64,000 bases of DNA from Anodontia alba (taxonomy: Eukaryota > Mollusca > Bivalvia > Lucinida > Lucinidae), in the NCBI GenBank assembly GCA_964016985.1, contig OZ024829.1:68383767-68447766 (forward strand). The letters run 5' to 3'. Positions 1 through 12,338 of the stretch are shown piece after piece. The first letter of the stretch is position 1; every line of letters starts with the position of its first letter. The notes beneath the pieces are model-generated. The model made no database searches, had not been told where the DNA came from, and was given only the letters and a program-made list of their open reading frames with translations. Made by a program: the position numbers and the translations under genes.

Positions 1-780
1 AGGACCGATCAACATCACTTGTTAGTGTTGCCAGACAGCTAAAAAGGTCATTTAAGAAAATACTTGATGCATTTTGTTGAGGTAAACATTATATAATTAT
101 TGACTGTTGTGTCGTTGGATTTGATGTGATGTCGACCAGAGTATATCAATATTGATCGAGGTAATAACTACTGAATGGCGGGCAGACTGAAGTGCTTGAA
201 CACAACACATAAAAGGAAGATGATAATTTTTTTTTCTAATTTAATGACAAATTTCGAACTCAAATTAACTTAAAAGTCCGCCCAACTATTCTGATGACAA
301 GCTTTCAAAACCACTGTTATTTCTTCTGCCTTTAAAATGCTCTAAACGCGCGAACTGTAACGTTTGTGGCCCTGGTCGTGTTTGAGGTTTCTCTCTTTTA
401 TCACGTTTTTGGAAATCTTCGTCCAATAACGATGCGAAACGTTTACTTTCGAATTTTTCTTCAAGATATTTTCCGCAGCATTTCCGCCTGCTGCGGTTTC
501 GTCCGTCATTGCTGTTCACAGAAGCATGATGTTATATTTTTTTCCTTTTCTTGATAACCCTGTATGATTTTCAAAGAATTGTATAGGCATTTGTATGATA
601 AAAATAATAACTTCAAGCGCCTGTGTTACTGTTGCTCCAGAATTTGGTCAAACTACAACACTGGTTTCCGTATTTGAATAAAGTTCAAACAACAGAATGA
701 GATCCAGCAAGCTGGTATGTGTGTGTAATCACACTGTCTAATTTAAGAAGGAGCTGTCGTATGGAAAATCTTTTATTTTT
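1..780. other. AT-rich DNA without clear genes; one weak exon candidate
   Basis: Mostly AT-rich sequence with no recognised repeat. On the minus strand 286-531 holds a charged 77-residue open frame ending in TAG, and its first ATG follows an AG that could be a splice acceptor (near 531). A second minus-strand frame over the same bases is also open for about 55 codons, so neither frame is privileged. I do not recognise either protein. Treat it as a possible terminal exon only. Confidence 0.25.
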
Positions 781-804
781 AGAAAGTAATGTCCACTAGA
801 AAGT

Positions 805-864
805 CTAATGGATGGATGGATGGGTAGATGGGTGGATGGATGGATGAACGGACGGACGGACAGA

Positions 865-929
<65 letters not shown>

Positions 930-930
930 C
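805..930. repeat. Compound microsatellite (GGAT)n-(GACA)n-(GATA)n
   Basis: Three adjoining tetranucleotide runs are directly visible: GGAT-type to about 860, then GACA/GACG to about 898, then GATA to about 928. The open frame on the minus strand across it is a by-product of the repeat. Confidence 0.95.
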
Positions 931-1079
931 ATGGTAATAATGAGTATTATCATTAGGCTGAAATTGTCTATAACAGTTTTTTATACATCCTGATGTTTGC
1001 TAATAGTACTTGTTAAAAATAGCCAGGCTAAGGTCAACGACCTTATATAAGCCGGGAAATCTCGTTAGTTTCCGCCACT

Positions 1080-1800
1080 TACAGTTTAAGACACAACGAA
1101 ATGACAATGTCACAGAACATGAATTCATACCGTACTCGCATAACGTAGTAATAAACTTACATAACATGAAGATAAACTCACATACCGTATTCACCCTAAG
1201 TATTCGGACACCTCTACTCCTGACCATACTTGCTCTAAAATTTGAACAAGTACAATTTACTACCCGATGTTGCGTCTAAGTATTGCTGGATGAGTGGCAA
1301 ACAGTATAGACCCTGATGAAACGCCGCGTTCTGTGGCGTCTCGTCTGGGTCTACACTGTTTGCTCAGGCCTGTCTGTCCGAATACATACTGTGAATACGG
1401 TAACGTAATGGTAGTCACATAACGTAATATCAAACTCATATAACGTAATGACAAACTCACTTGCCATAATGCCAAACTCACATAACGTTAAGAGTTGTCA
1501 CATGACGTGAACGTGACTTCCCTGCATATATGGCATCAACTATAGTGACTTAACGAAATGAAGTGTCCATGGAAGGTATGATAAAATGCAGAAAACGTGA
1601 TGAACAAATTAATACCGTATTATTAAACCAGCATAAGCAAATAACAAACCCACACAGCGTAATGATAAATGCACAAAATGTAATTGCCAGTTCACATAGC
1701 GTAACACTTAAGTCACATCACGCAATACTAAACCCAAATAAAGTAACACCAAACTCGTATAAAGGAATAACAAACCACATAACTTAACACATTCTCACAA
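1080..1800. repeat. Degenerate tandem repeat, about 20-bp unit (CACATAACGTAATGA-like)
   Basis: Variants of CATAACGTAATGA followed by CAAACTCA recur at 1130-1170, 1396-1500 and 1540-1800, always on the same strand and spaced by roughly 19-22 bp. The open frame at 1563-1787 simply reads the repeat, with a periodic N-S/H-x-V pattern, and is not taken as a gene. The block is interrupted at about 1275-1390 by a hairpin-forming insertion. Confidence 0.7.
1297..1365. repeat. Short hairpin element (MITE-like) inside the tandem block
   Basis: CAAACAGTATAGACCC on the left faces GGGTCTACACTGTTTG on the right, with a GC-richer centre (GACGCCACAG-type bases). Part of the same motif (CAAACAGTGTAGACCCAG) recurs alone at 2047-2070, so this is a dispersed family. 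It has no coding capacity. Confidence 0.6.
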
Positions 1801-3900
1801 AACGCAAGGTATTAGCGCCTGATAAGACAGCCATGGCGTTCCATAACAGCCTACTGGTGGTGATGTATGTGACATTAAACTGATAAGCATTTCTGCTGTT
1901 AATCAGTTTTGTACATCATTTTGATTGAGCCAAAGGTGATTGTTTATTGCATAGATGAACTAGGTTGGATGTCTTCACCTTATCATGTTCCTTAAAATAC
2001 TCGTTTGATCGCATACCACCATATTTATCTTAAATATTCCGACAATATAGACTGAGCAAACAGTGTAGACCCAGAGTAAAATCCAAACAGTTTGATCAGG
2101 GCCTGCACTTGGAGTTTTTTAGACACAATACTAGTTAACCAAAGCTGCAAGTTAAAATTTTAGGATAAGTGCGGTTAATTGAGCATCCAAATATTTAGGG
2201 TAAATGCGTTACGCAGCAAGTTTACGACATGAAAGGCTGGTTCTTGTGCTTTAGCAAAATAGCCTTTGGAAAAAGTAGCTGTTGTGGGGAGGTGGCTATT
2301 GTAGAGAGGTTTAATATATAGAGTATATGCACTTTGGACTATCAGAAAAACGGTTATTTTTAGGGAGGTGGCTGTTGTTGAGAGGTGACTGTTAGTAGAG
2401 GTGCCCCTGTATATACTGATAGATAATATTGATCATTATTTGCGTGTCGTATTATTGTTCTAAAATAAGCAATAAATAAATAAGTAAATAAATAAATTTT
2501 CATGTTAAGACAGAAGAAATAATAGACCTGAATATATGATGTATGTGCACGCGCAGTTTGACAAAAAAATGTTCATGAAATGCGAGACTGATTTAGAAAG
2601 CTCTTTTCAAATGTAAGCGCAAAAATCAGTTTTCAAGATAAGCGCTGTTCTGTGTTGCACATAGTCGCCACATTTTCCTATTTAAGCGTATTTCCTAGTT
2701 AGTCGCTTGACATACGTGTACCTGGACTTTGTACATGTTCAGCAATAGTCAAGTGGACAATAGCAGGCGGGAAATTTATGCAGTTAGTAAATTTGAGTCG
2801 ACTGATAAACAATCGATAAATGTAAATTTTCGGACGATAATGACTTGTGTTGTGTGATTATTTCTGTGCATTTCAGCACAAAACATAGATTGTGTGCAAG
2901 GGTTCTAACATGCTACTACAATCAATGATTTTGAGCAGAAATAAAATATACTCCTGGAAACCATTCGTTTTACTGTATGGGCTTCATCGCGAGAAAACCT
3001 GTCTTCGGGGGTTACGATCAGGTTAGACAAAAACTGGTCTAAAAACAACGAATTTTGGAATACCGCCTAAGTAATTATCCTTTCTAAGTAGCGATCAACA
3101 AAAGCGTTTATTAGACTGCGCGAATGTGCAGGTTGATCTGCACCTTTGTTATTCGCACATGCAGTCTGCAGGTTTTCTCACGATAGAATGGAAATAAGAA
3201 AATATTGTATGGGCCACGACGCAGAAAAAAGGGCAATTCGGACAGTCCGTATCATCAATGTTTCAGTGTGCCTGCTCAACCCCTTAGCAGATCTAGATCT
3301 AGAACTTTGGTTGTTAGATTGAATGTTCCCCATGACGAATTTCCACAATCTATGTTTTTTCCGTTTTTTTTTTTTTGTTTTGTTTTTGTTTGGCAGAAAT
3401 AAGAAAAAATAATGTTTAAGCCTGTATACCCCAGTTTTACTTCATAAAAGTGAGTTTTAAGGGTGTTAAAATTATATAAGCGTGTTTTTGTGAACGGCCA
3501 TAAAAATTTGACAGGAAATTTTCAGATGAAACACTCTGATATTTTTCTTATTTTCGCTAAAAAACATATATTTCACATAGTCTATGGCAGGCTGACACTG
3601 ACAATATGCACTCAGGTTTGACAAGATGCCCATTAAGTTGGCCGGGAACTGCATAAGTGGCAGTGAGATCCAAGCACCAGCTTCACAGGTTTTTTGTTTG
3701 CTTGTTTGTTTTTTTTTTAAACTGTCAATCAACACTTGATTAAGCAAGTAATTAGTGTAACAATTATGTCCTTTTCATGGCCTACTGAAGGGTTTAAGAT
3801 ATAATTTGAAAAAAAAAAAATGTCTTTCTAAACTTTTCCTTTTTAAAGTATTATCTATAAAATGTATAAAATACTTCTAGAAATATACGCATACATGTAT
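1800..3900. other. Gene-free AT-rich stretch with fragments of dispersed repeats
   Basis: No open frame with coding character is seen. It holds a half-copy of the hairpin family at 2047-2105, an AAAT-rich run near 2465-2500, and another small hairpin at 3117-3175 where the GCGAATGTGCAGG side faces a GTGCGAATAA side. Otherwise nothing recognisable. Confidence 0.6.
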
Positions 3901-3908
3901 AGCTATAT

Positions 3909-3990
3909 ATGTGTGCCGAGTTTGCTATGTGCCGAGTTGGTATGGGCCGAGTTGGTTATGTGCCGAGTTTGCTATGTGCCGAGTTGACCC
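3909..3990. repeat. Tandem GTGCCGAGTT repeat
   Basis: The motif GTGCCGAGTT occurs four times, plus a GGGCCGAGTT variant, in about 80 bp with spacing near 16-22 bp. The reverse-complement-like motif AACTCGGCCCC occurs three times at 8822-8873, some 4.9 kb away and in inverted orientation. Confidence 0.8.
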
Positions 3991-4556
3991 GGCACTGTCG
4001 AGAAATACCACGAGAAGTAGACAGGATCGGACCTGGAGCATCCAGGTTGGGTTGCTATTGTTCAGCGTGTTCATTGTAATTTCTGTCAGTTCTCAGGAGA
4101 TATTACAGTAATAATAGAACTATAATCAATTTAGAAAAAAATCCTGTTCTTAAGACAGGATCGGACAAGATGTATGTTAATAAGCACTCCTATCAATATT
4201 GTAAACGTAATGATTTAAACAGCCAGTTCTTTTATGACAAAATTTTCCTCAATGCTGAGGAATCAGGTACCGTTAGTTTTATAGCTCTTATCAGGATATC
4301 AATTACCCCCTACAGGTCATGACCTGCCAGTACGGCTGACTTCTGCAAAGAAGCAATAAAATAGCCTGTAAACATATTGGCATTTACATTATGCTTAGGT
4401 TGAAATGATTTTGTGCCGAAATTATATTCAGTGTCTCAAAAAAACTTACTGTGTGTAAGTATTTTTTTTTTTTTTTTTTGAGAATACAGATTTCAGGCAG
4501 TTTCTGTATTGTGTTAAAAATGGAACGTTCAGTTTGAACACTGAAGTCTTTACTGA

Positions 4557-4727
<171 letters not shown>

Positions 4728-5160
4728 AAACGAAAGAGGGGCTCAAATATACCATATGAAGATGTGCGTTCAATAAGCATTGCATAGACAAGCAAAAAAA
4801 TAGGATTTAAATCAGCATATTCATGGCCATGGCTCCCCCACCCCCTCCCCTTCAAACTGCTATTGCAAGATATGTGTTGATCAAGTGATGCAAATTGTGT
4901 ATCTCCAGATTGCTGGCCATCACCAGTACAGTTTGCCAAACTTTCTAGGACGTACGTAAACAGTCTATTCCAATATCTCAGGTTTCTCCAAAAATATCAG
5001 GGAACCTGTAACGGTACACAAAATAAACCTCTCAGCATGAGGTGTAATTATCCCTGACTCTGACCTTAGTTTACTCCTATTCATAGATGGTTCCTACATA
5101 ACCAATATATATTGCTCCCCCAAACCCACACAAAATGACAGCATGCAAACAATACAGCTA

Positions 5161-5367
5161 GACTGGCTCCAGTCTCCAGTGACTAAATATTTTTCTCATA
5201 ATCCTGTTTGATAATCCACTAAGATAAAACCAAAAAAATATCATGACTATAAAGGCTGGTCACTAGACCAGCCTCTATAGTCATGATATTACTTTGGTTT
5301 TATTTTAGTGGATTATTAAACAGATTATAAGAAAAAATTATTTTGTCACTAGAGACTGGAGCCAGTC
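5161..5367. mobile_element. Palindromic MITE, 207 bp, TA target duplication
   Basis: The sequence from 5161 (GACTGGCTCCAGTCTC) to 5367 folds back on itself along nearly its whole length around a centre near 5265 (GGCTGGTCACTAGACCAGCC). Each end abuts TA (5159-5160 and 5368-5369), as expected for a Tc1/mariner-type target. It has no coding capacity, so it is a non-autonomous element. The arms carry scattered mismatches and small indels, showing some age. Confidence 0.85.
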
Positions 5368-5579
5368 TAACAATACAATCAGAGCATTGAATAGCCCATC
5401 TTTTGGTGTAGTAAGTTTCCCTAGGAGAGAATTTGCATGACACCTCGAAATCTGTTGTTTGGAAAAAAAATTCAAAGTGTCAAATTTTTTATGCGGAATT
5501 AGATAAATATCCTAAAGTGATCATCAAATATATCTCCTTAACGCTTATCACTCTGATAAACTTTTCACCAGACAACATA

Positions 5580-6060
5580 ATGAAACATATTTCTTATTTT
5601 TCCCAGAAATAAGAAATTGGCAATATCAAGCAAACTATCTCCAATGGAGACATTTGCATGAACTGTCTGGTAAATATAAGAAAAATATCAACTTGTCGTC
5701 TGCTGAATTTGCTCCGAGGGTGGTTAAGGTTAAGAAAACCAATGCCTTTGCCTTTGGATAGCCACAAAACCCTGATTGTAACTCTTTGCCTGCTGGGTAA
5801 AAAAATCAGCAGACGACATTTTGAAATATTTTTCTTATTTTTCCAAGAAAACAGGTTTTGACATTTCAAGCAAATTGTCTCCATGGGAGACAGTTTAAAT
5901 GAAATGTCAAATCTTGTTTTCTTGAAAAAAAAAATAAGAAAAAAACAGAAGACATTTTGTAATATTTTTCATAATTTTCCCAGAAAACAGGTTTTACATT
6001 TCATGCAAATTATCTCCTAAATATGCATGAAATGTCAAATCTTTTTTGCATTTTGGCCTT
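5580..6060. repeat. Cluster of palindromic elements centred on GTCTCCATGGGAGAC
   Basis: At least two imperfect palindromes lie here. One is centred near 5650 (ATCTCCAATGGAGACA), the other near 5880 (TTGTCTCCATGGGAGACA), each with arms reading through AAATGTCAAA, AGAAAACAGG and a CAGACGACA-type end. Further members lie at about 7085-7290 and 7850-7958, with a fragment at 28738-28800. Non-coding. Confidence 0.75.
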
Positions 6061-6393
6061 TAGCTTTCTGATGGTCAGAAAGCAAGAACTCTGCTGTTAT
6101 TACTCCAAACTTAAGCCGCAGATTGGGTGAATTGCCAACAGTGTACAGCACACCCTGATCAAACTGCTCCAGCTTCAGTCTGGATCTAAACTGTTTCCCC
6201 AGAGATGCCCTCATATTTAGGATAAGGTTTGAGAAAACATGTAGCCGCAAAATATCATGGTAATGAATAATAATTACTTCAGCCAGTGGTGGAAATAACA
6301 TGGGATATTATACAGGGTCTGAATTACACTTTAATTTTGATCTTTCTAAGAATGAATTGTGTCACAATAAGGTAATAATAGTTTACTTAACCC

Positions 6394-7826
6394 TTAAAGG
6401 ATTGTAGGTAAAAATGCCAGAGGAAAAAATGCCATAGGAAAAAATGCCAGAGGTAAAAATGTCAGAGGCTACCCGAAAAAAATGCCCCATAGGTAATAAT
6501 GCCATAGGAAAAAATGCCATAGATATATACTTTCATAAGACAAAAATAAAAGTTTAATATGGAATCTGAATATTTTTCAGAAGGGAAAAAAGTCTCTTCA
6601 AACATGTACAAAAAAAAACATGTACACAGATTCAGATCATCCTGTGCAAGAGCAAAGTATCAACTGGGCATTTGCTCTTCACTCATACATTCTGTAGTAT
6701 CCAATGGTCTGTTAGCAGACAGATAAGGTCCTGACCAGACTGCATGGTTGTGCAGGCTGATCTTGGACTTTGCTGACTATATATGCTGGAGGACATGTTT
6801 TTGCATCGCACAGCCCATATACTTTATGACGTGCTCAACAAAGACAAAGATCAGGCAGAAAATCTACACAATCTGGTCAGTCTTCACTTGAACTTGAGAT
6901 CCTTGTCTGTCAACAGAGTGCCCAGAGAAGACTTTTCAGACTGTGAAAGGGACAGCTTGATCCCAGTCTTCACTGAGCATGTGTGAGAAGGTTAATTTTC
7001 TCACATGCCATTCCGTCATTTTTTTTTTTTTTGGTATGGGTCATTTATTAACATTTTAAAACCTTGATCATTCTCTGGGTTAATTCAGCAGATGACAAAT
7101 TGATGATTTTTTCTTATTCCCACTCCCCCCACCCCCCCCACCACACCACACCCCCCCACAAAAAAAAAGGTTTTAACATTTCAAATTGTCTCCAATAGAG
7201 ACAATTGGTATGAAATGTCAAATCCTGTTTTCTGGAAGAAAAAACAAATAGAAAAAAATGTCATCACTTTTTTGTCTGCTGAATAAGCCCAGAGAGTGGT
7301 AAAGGGTTAACATTTAACCTGCTATATTTAGATATAAGCAGATTATATTGTTTTTGATGTGAAACAGATTAACTCACTTTTGTCTGGAGACCCAAAAAGG
7401 GTTATTGGAAAACAGTGCAGATCCAGATCAGTCACTGCAGAATGCGGCATTTGATAAGGGTAGCCATTGTTTGCAAAGTTTAGCCATTTTTCTCTAGGAG
7501 TATCTAAATCATATAGCCTGACATGCCTAAAATTGAATTAGACTCTTCCAATACATAGTGTGGGGGAGTTTATTTGGTCATACATTGTACTCTTGTTGCA
7601 TCTTTTCACCTTTTCTCATGATGCTGTCAAATTGTGTTACAGGAGAGACAAATAAAGAACTAAACTTGTATAATAAGTTTTTATCTCTAGTATTTTTACC
7701 CTGTGGCATTATTTCCTATGGCACTTTTACTAGGTAGCCTCTGGCATTTTTACCTATAGCATTTTTCCTCTGACATTTTTGCATGTGGCATTTTTACCTC
7801 TGGTATTTTTACCGCACACCCCTTAA
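6394..7826. mobile_element. Non-autonomous element with TTAA ends and repetitive inverted termini
   Basis: TTAA occurs at both borders (6394-6397 and 7823-7826). Next to it the ends match as inverted sequences: left AGGATTGTAGGTAAAAATGCC, right read inward AGGGGTGTGCGGTAAAAAT. About 130-140 bp inside each end are built of repeats of TGCCATAGG or TGCCAGAGG joined by runs of A, in opposite orientation at the two ends. The interior has no transposase and includes another palindromic repeat (7085-7290). TTAA duplication suggests piggyBac-type mobilisation, which is inference. Confidence 0.7.
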
Positions 7827-7849
7827 AACGCCAAGTAAAATTTGCAGCA

Positions 7850-7956
7850 GACGACAATGTAAAAGATATATTTTTTCTTAGAAAATAAGTCTTGAAATTT
7901 CATGTGAATCGTCTGCTTAGCAGACGATTCACATGAAATGTCAAAACTTATTTTCT

Positions 7957-8043
<87 letters not shown>
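7850..8043. repeat. Palindrome followed by (AT)n run
   Basis: A hairpin of about 45-bp arms is centred near 7918 (GTCTGCTTAGCAGAC), the arms reading ATTTCATGTGAATC. It is a member of the family at 5580-6060. From about 7963 to 8042 follows an (AT)n microsatellite with one short interruption. Confidence 0.85.
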
Positions 8044-8046
<3 letters not shown>

Positions 8047-9580
8047 GCTTTAAGGGTTAAAAGCACAGTGTTTCATTTCCATCCATGTCATTGGCATTGA
8101 TTTTAAAATCATGATAACATACGGAAGTCTTAGTTACCATGAACAAGTTTAAGTTCTCTTATTTGCTTTGAAAACTATCTTAAACTCTATTTTTACCATT
8201 AATTCAGTTAATCATTGAAAACTAGACATTTAAACCCATTTTGCCTTTTGGAGTCGAAGTTCACCGTCTTTTCCTGCGAGCACCACTTTGAGGGTGTCCT
8301 CAAAATGCCTTTTTTTGACATTTACACAGGATAGATCTGCTAAGCTTTGAAAATATGACTCTTCTTTAAAGTCATATTCAATTTAAGCATTTACAAGGGT
8401 CTGAACACAAAGAGCAAAGTAAAAGCAATCAGTTGATTATTATAATTTTCACAAACACACATACAATAAAACAACAAATTTCACAAAATGACATGAGCTG
8501 GGGCACAGCGATACCTACAATTTACATGTGCATCCAGTTCAGGGCTAATATGGTTCTATCATTATAAGTACATTCTGGCTTTCTGACTAATAACAAATGA
8601 AAAAAATATGGTTGGGACACTTTAATATCACTAACATCAAAAAAGGAGGAGAAAAATAATAAAAAATGATAAGAAAAATAGGAAATATCACCAAAATCAT
8701 GGCCCACTCCGGTCCGATCCGGTTATTACGCCTGATCGGTCCAATCCGGTGAATTTACGTACCGATGATACGGTTCCTAATTATGGAAAGGAAAACTACA
8801 CAGTGTTTTAGACGGATACTGGACAACTCGGCCCCTAATAAACTCGGCCCCTTATCAGCTCGGTCCCCTATATTTATCAATGATCATAAATGATGTTTAA
8901 ACATGAACATATTATGAGTCTGCATATTTTAAATATAATACATGTATCTATATCAATTATCTTCCGTGTTATAATTTTTTTAAGTTAGCTCTTATATGAT
9001 ATTAATTCCTAAAATAACCTTATAAAACGTTCTTTTTGTGTATTTCCATCAACCCATCCACTGGATATGAACATATTACGAATTAGTGTATTTTTTAAAT
9101 ATTCTACGTTTACGTTATTTTTTTTTTTATATTACACGGTGGACTTAATATAATCATTTCCACAAAATATACTTTTAAAAACGTTCTTTTTTATCCATCC
9201 ATTCACCCATTCATCTACCCATCCATCTTAATTGACCTTAATCATTGGTTATTATCATTTATGATTAATTTAGTGTCCTGGATCAATTATCGCATGATAT
9301 ATTACTGCTTGGGACTCATCATCACTTACTTCCAAGCCGAATTAATAAGTTATCATTGTAATACAAGACAATTACTGTCCGTGTCAGCGACTGTCATAAT
9401 TTGCTCAAAATACATGTACCGGATAAAAAGCCGGCCGTTATTTTCACTGTGTACGTTAAGCTTTTTTTTTTTTTTTTGCGAATGAAACATGCTAACACGT
9501 ATGTTCACTGCTGTTACACAACTAATAAATTTCACCAGTTAGCATAGATCACTGTATAAGACCTATGCGCACCCATCTGC
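8044..9580. other. Gene-free AT-rich stretch
   Basis: No coding signal seen. It contains the ACTCGGCCCC triplet repeat at 8822-8873, a preceding CCGGTCCGATCCGG-rich patch near 8708-8750, and loosely repeated CCATCCATC-type runs near 9045-9065 and 9195-9230. Confidence 0.5.
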
Positions 9581-9584
9581 TAGC

Positions 9585-10500
9585 AGGGCTGGACCCAGAA
9601 GGTCTGAAGACGGGGTGGGGGGCATTGAATGCCAAAGGCATGAATCGAGCGGCGTATGCCGCGAGAGGGGGTGTCCCCCCTCTCATAAGGGGGTCCAGGG
9701 GCCCTCCCCCGGGAAATTATTTAAAATTGGATTGCATTTGAGTGCATTTCCAAGCTATTTTCAAGCCAATTTCAGTAATTTTGGCAAGCTAATTTTATTT
9801 TATATCAGCCATTTCTAACGTCAGTATTACGAGATTTCTTCAAACACAACATGGCGGCGTTAACAATATCGAAGACATTCTTGCTACCTTCAAAGTGATA
9901 CACAGCAACGCTTAACTTTTATTTGATAATCATTAACATCATCTCATAAGTGAGCCAGTTCATACATAAATTTCATGCTACCGTGGGGATCCTAGGAATT
10001 CGTACACATGAAAATAGTGATATATTCTTCTTAAAATTTGCTCAAGTTGCCTTTCACAAGGGGTATTGCATCCAGGGTGGGCCCTGATTGGACTGCTACT
10101 CTAGGAGCGGTCTGGTCTGGACCTGCTCTGGATGTTCAGTCCTGTTTTTCCGAAGACAATGCGGCTCGTTTCAGTCGACTACGATTGTCGTTTTATTCTA
10201 GTCTTCTTTGAAGCTTTCTTCAAAGTGACTTGTGTTTATACTGTTTCATATTTTATGTTGCAGTTGGACCTATACCTCGATTAGGGGTCAAGGTAATCAT
10301 GAAATCACTTCATGATCGCTAATATAAAATCTAATACCGTATTTACTCGCCAGCCGTTTAGTTTCCCAATAGAGATTCTGCCTGTATTTCTCGCGATACA
10401 AAATATCGAAAAATACCGGGGCAAGGTATAACTAGCGGTCGCTTCGGGGGCTGGTGGGGGGTGCATGTGCCCCTTTTGCCCACCCCTGGATCCGGGCCTA
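9585..10500. mobile_element. Non-autonomous DNA element, 916 bp, 6-bp duplication GCTAGC
   Basis: GCTAGC stands directly at both borders (9579-9584 and 10501-10506). The ends are imperfect inverted repeats: left AGGGCTGGACCCAGA, right read inward TAGGCCCGGATCCAGG. The left end is GC-rich, with a GGGGGTGTCCCCCC-like hairpin near 9665-9690; the middle is AT-rich. No transposase frame is present. The family is not recognised. Confidence 0.65.
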
Positions 10501-10506
10501 GCTAGC

Positions 10507-11275
10507 TAAATGGGCCATCCATTCCAGCTCCGTCCCACTATAGTCTCAGTCAGTGTTTTAGTTTCCGTATATATTTATTTGCTTGCTGTAAAATGTAGTC
10601 TGCTAGACATGTAAAGGTTCGAAGGTTATAGCAACCTGTATAAAATGGACACTTTAAATTTAAGAAACTGGTTTTAGTTCGGAGGTGGCTCTTTCGCGGA
10701 GGTCCAAGTTTTGTGTATTTCTTAGGAGGGACCTTCTGGAAAGGTTGTCAAAAAGTGGTGTCCAAAATAGACAAATTGATAGACAGGTTTTTGTTTGCTT
10801 ATGTGCGTTTGTTTGCTATGCTATTTCGTTTACTTTTATTTAAAGTGCTTGAATCTTTAAGTAGTTATCTGCTTCTTAGACATTATGAACATTCAGTATA
10901 TTTAATTTTATAATATGAACTGTTCTTGGAGAAGAATGATATAAAGTTGGATAGAAGTGATTAAACTAGCCTCATTGACATTTTTCATGAAGAATGGCTA
11001 TAGTGACAATAATCGTGATAGTGGTGTTGTGTGAATATTTAAACTTTAAATGATTACTTCTTTTGGAGTTCCTTTAAGTATGAATTGGCTCAGGTTGTAA
11101 CCGTAAGTCTGCTTTTAGGAATTTACAATGTAATCATTATGAGTTGAAATACTTTGAATATTTAAACTGAGTCACCACATTATGTATTACAAGGAATTCT
11201 TGTTTGATTAAATAGGTCAAAATAAATATTACTATTTGTATATGTTATAGTAATTTCATATGATAAAGAAAACCG
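10507..11275. other. Gene-free AT-rich stretch
   Basis: No coding frame with plausible composition and no clear repeat structure is seen. A hydrophobic open frame at 10713-10913 is judged fortuitous. Confidence 0.5.
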
Positions 11276-11284
11276 AATAATTTT

Positions 11285-12338
11285 GGTCGGGTATGAAAGC
11301 CACGACCGAGCTGCCGAGCCGAGCCGAAAAAGCCGAGCCTGGTATTAGTGTTTTCTTGTATTTGTTCAAACGAGTTCAAGATACTTATTTCTTTTAATCT
11401 TATATTAACATATATGTAAAATGCTGTATTCACAATTAAAATCTATATAATGTTTATGACTTTATATCAGATTTTCCATTCAACAGAGGTATGAAAGCCA
11501 CAGCCGCGAAAGGGATACGTTTTTGCTAGTTTGTGAACAAATAGCAATGTTTTGTAATCTGAGCATTTGACAGAGGTTGCAAAAAGATATTTAGAATTAC
11601 TTTGAATCACTATTACACGCAGAAAATGTTTATATTTCCTATTATTCTTTTTCACCCAAATAACGAGGATCGGCAGAATCTAAAAATAGAACAGACATAA
11701 ACTAAACGAAATAACCGAAACGGAAAGCAAGAGCATTTAAAGGGCCTAAACTCAACAGTTACACATGTTCATCTAATACCAGTATGATAGCCTGCATAAA
11801 TGAGAAAAACTATCAAATTAGTTGTAGATTTGGAGTCATAAATGACTGCATTATTAGCTCACCTGAGCCTCTAGGCCCTTTCAACCGTTTCGGTTATTTT
11901 TGTTTAGTTTATGTCTGTTCTGTTTTAAGATTCTGTCGATCCTCGTTCTTTGGGTGAAAAAGAAGAATAATGGGAAACATAAACAGTTTCTGCATGTTAT
12001 GAAGATTCAGAGTAATTTTAAATATCTTTTTGAAACCTCTGTCAAATGTTCAGATTATACAATATTGCCATTTGTTCACAAACTGGCAAAAACATATCCC
12101 TTTCGTGGCCGTGGCTTTAATCATACCGCTGTTGAATAGAAAAATGGATATCGAGTCATAAATCAGCAAGTAATAATACAAATGTTAATTTTGAATATAG
12201 CATTTTACATATATGATAATATCAGATTAAAAGAAATAAGTATCATAAACTCGTTTAAACAAACACAAGAAAACACTTTATCAGGCTCGGCTTTTTCGGC
12301 TCGGCTCGGCAGCTCGGCCGTTGCTTTCATACCCGACA
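11285..12338. mobile_element. Foldback element with arms of about 460 bp and 9-bp target duplication
   Basis: The direct repeat AATAATTTT flanks the element exactly (11276-11284 and 12339-12347). Its ends match as inverted repeats (GTCGGGTATGAAAGC), followed by GC-rich clusters of CCGAGC/GCTCGG. The two arms (about 11285-11745 and 11880-12338) are reverse complements with scattered differences, separated by about 130 bp. A 9-bp duplication with very long inverted ends is typical of Mutator-like (MULE) foldback elements; that assignment is inference. There is no transposase. Short frames at 11467-11655 and 11900-12139 are the same arm sequence read twice. Confidence 0.85.

Noticed and set aside
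805..930. CRISPR-like regular repeats here or at 1080-1800 and 48854-50750
   Set aside because: Repeats are microsatellite, degenerate tandem or palindromic without unique spacers, and the DNA is eukaryotic.
738..953. Open frame with repeated Ser-Ile-Tyr-Leu
   Set aside because: It translates the tetranucleotide microsatellite.
11467..12139. Two similar short frames on opposite strands
   Set aside because: They are the two arms of the foldback element read twice, without domain or start context.
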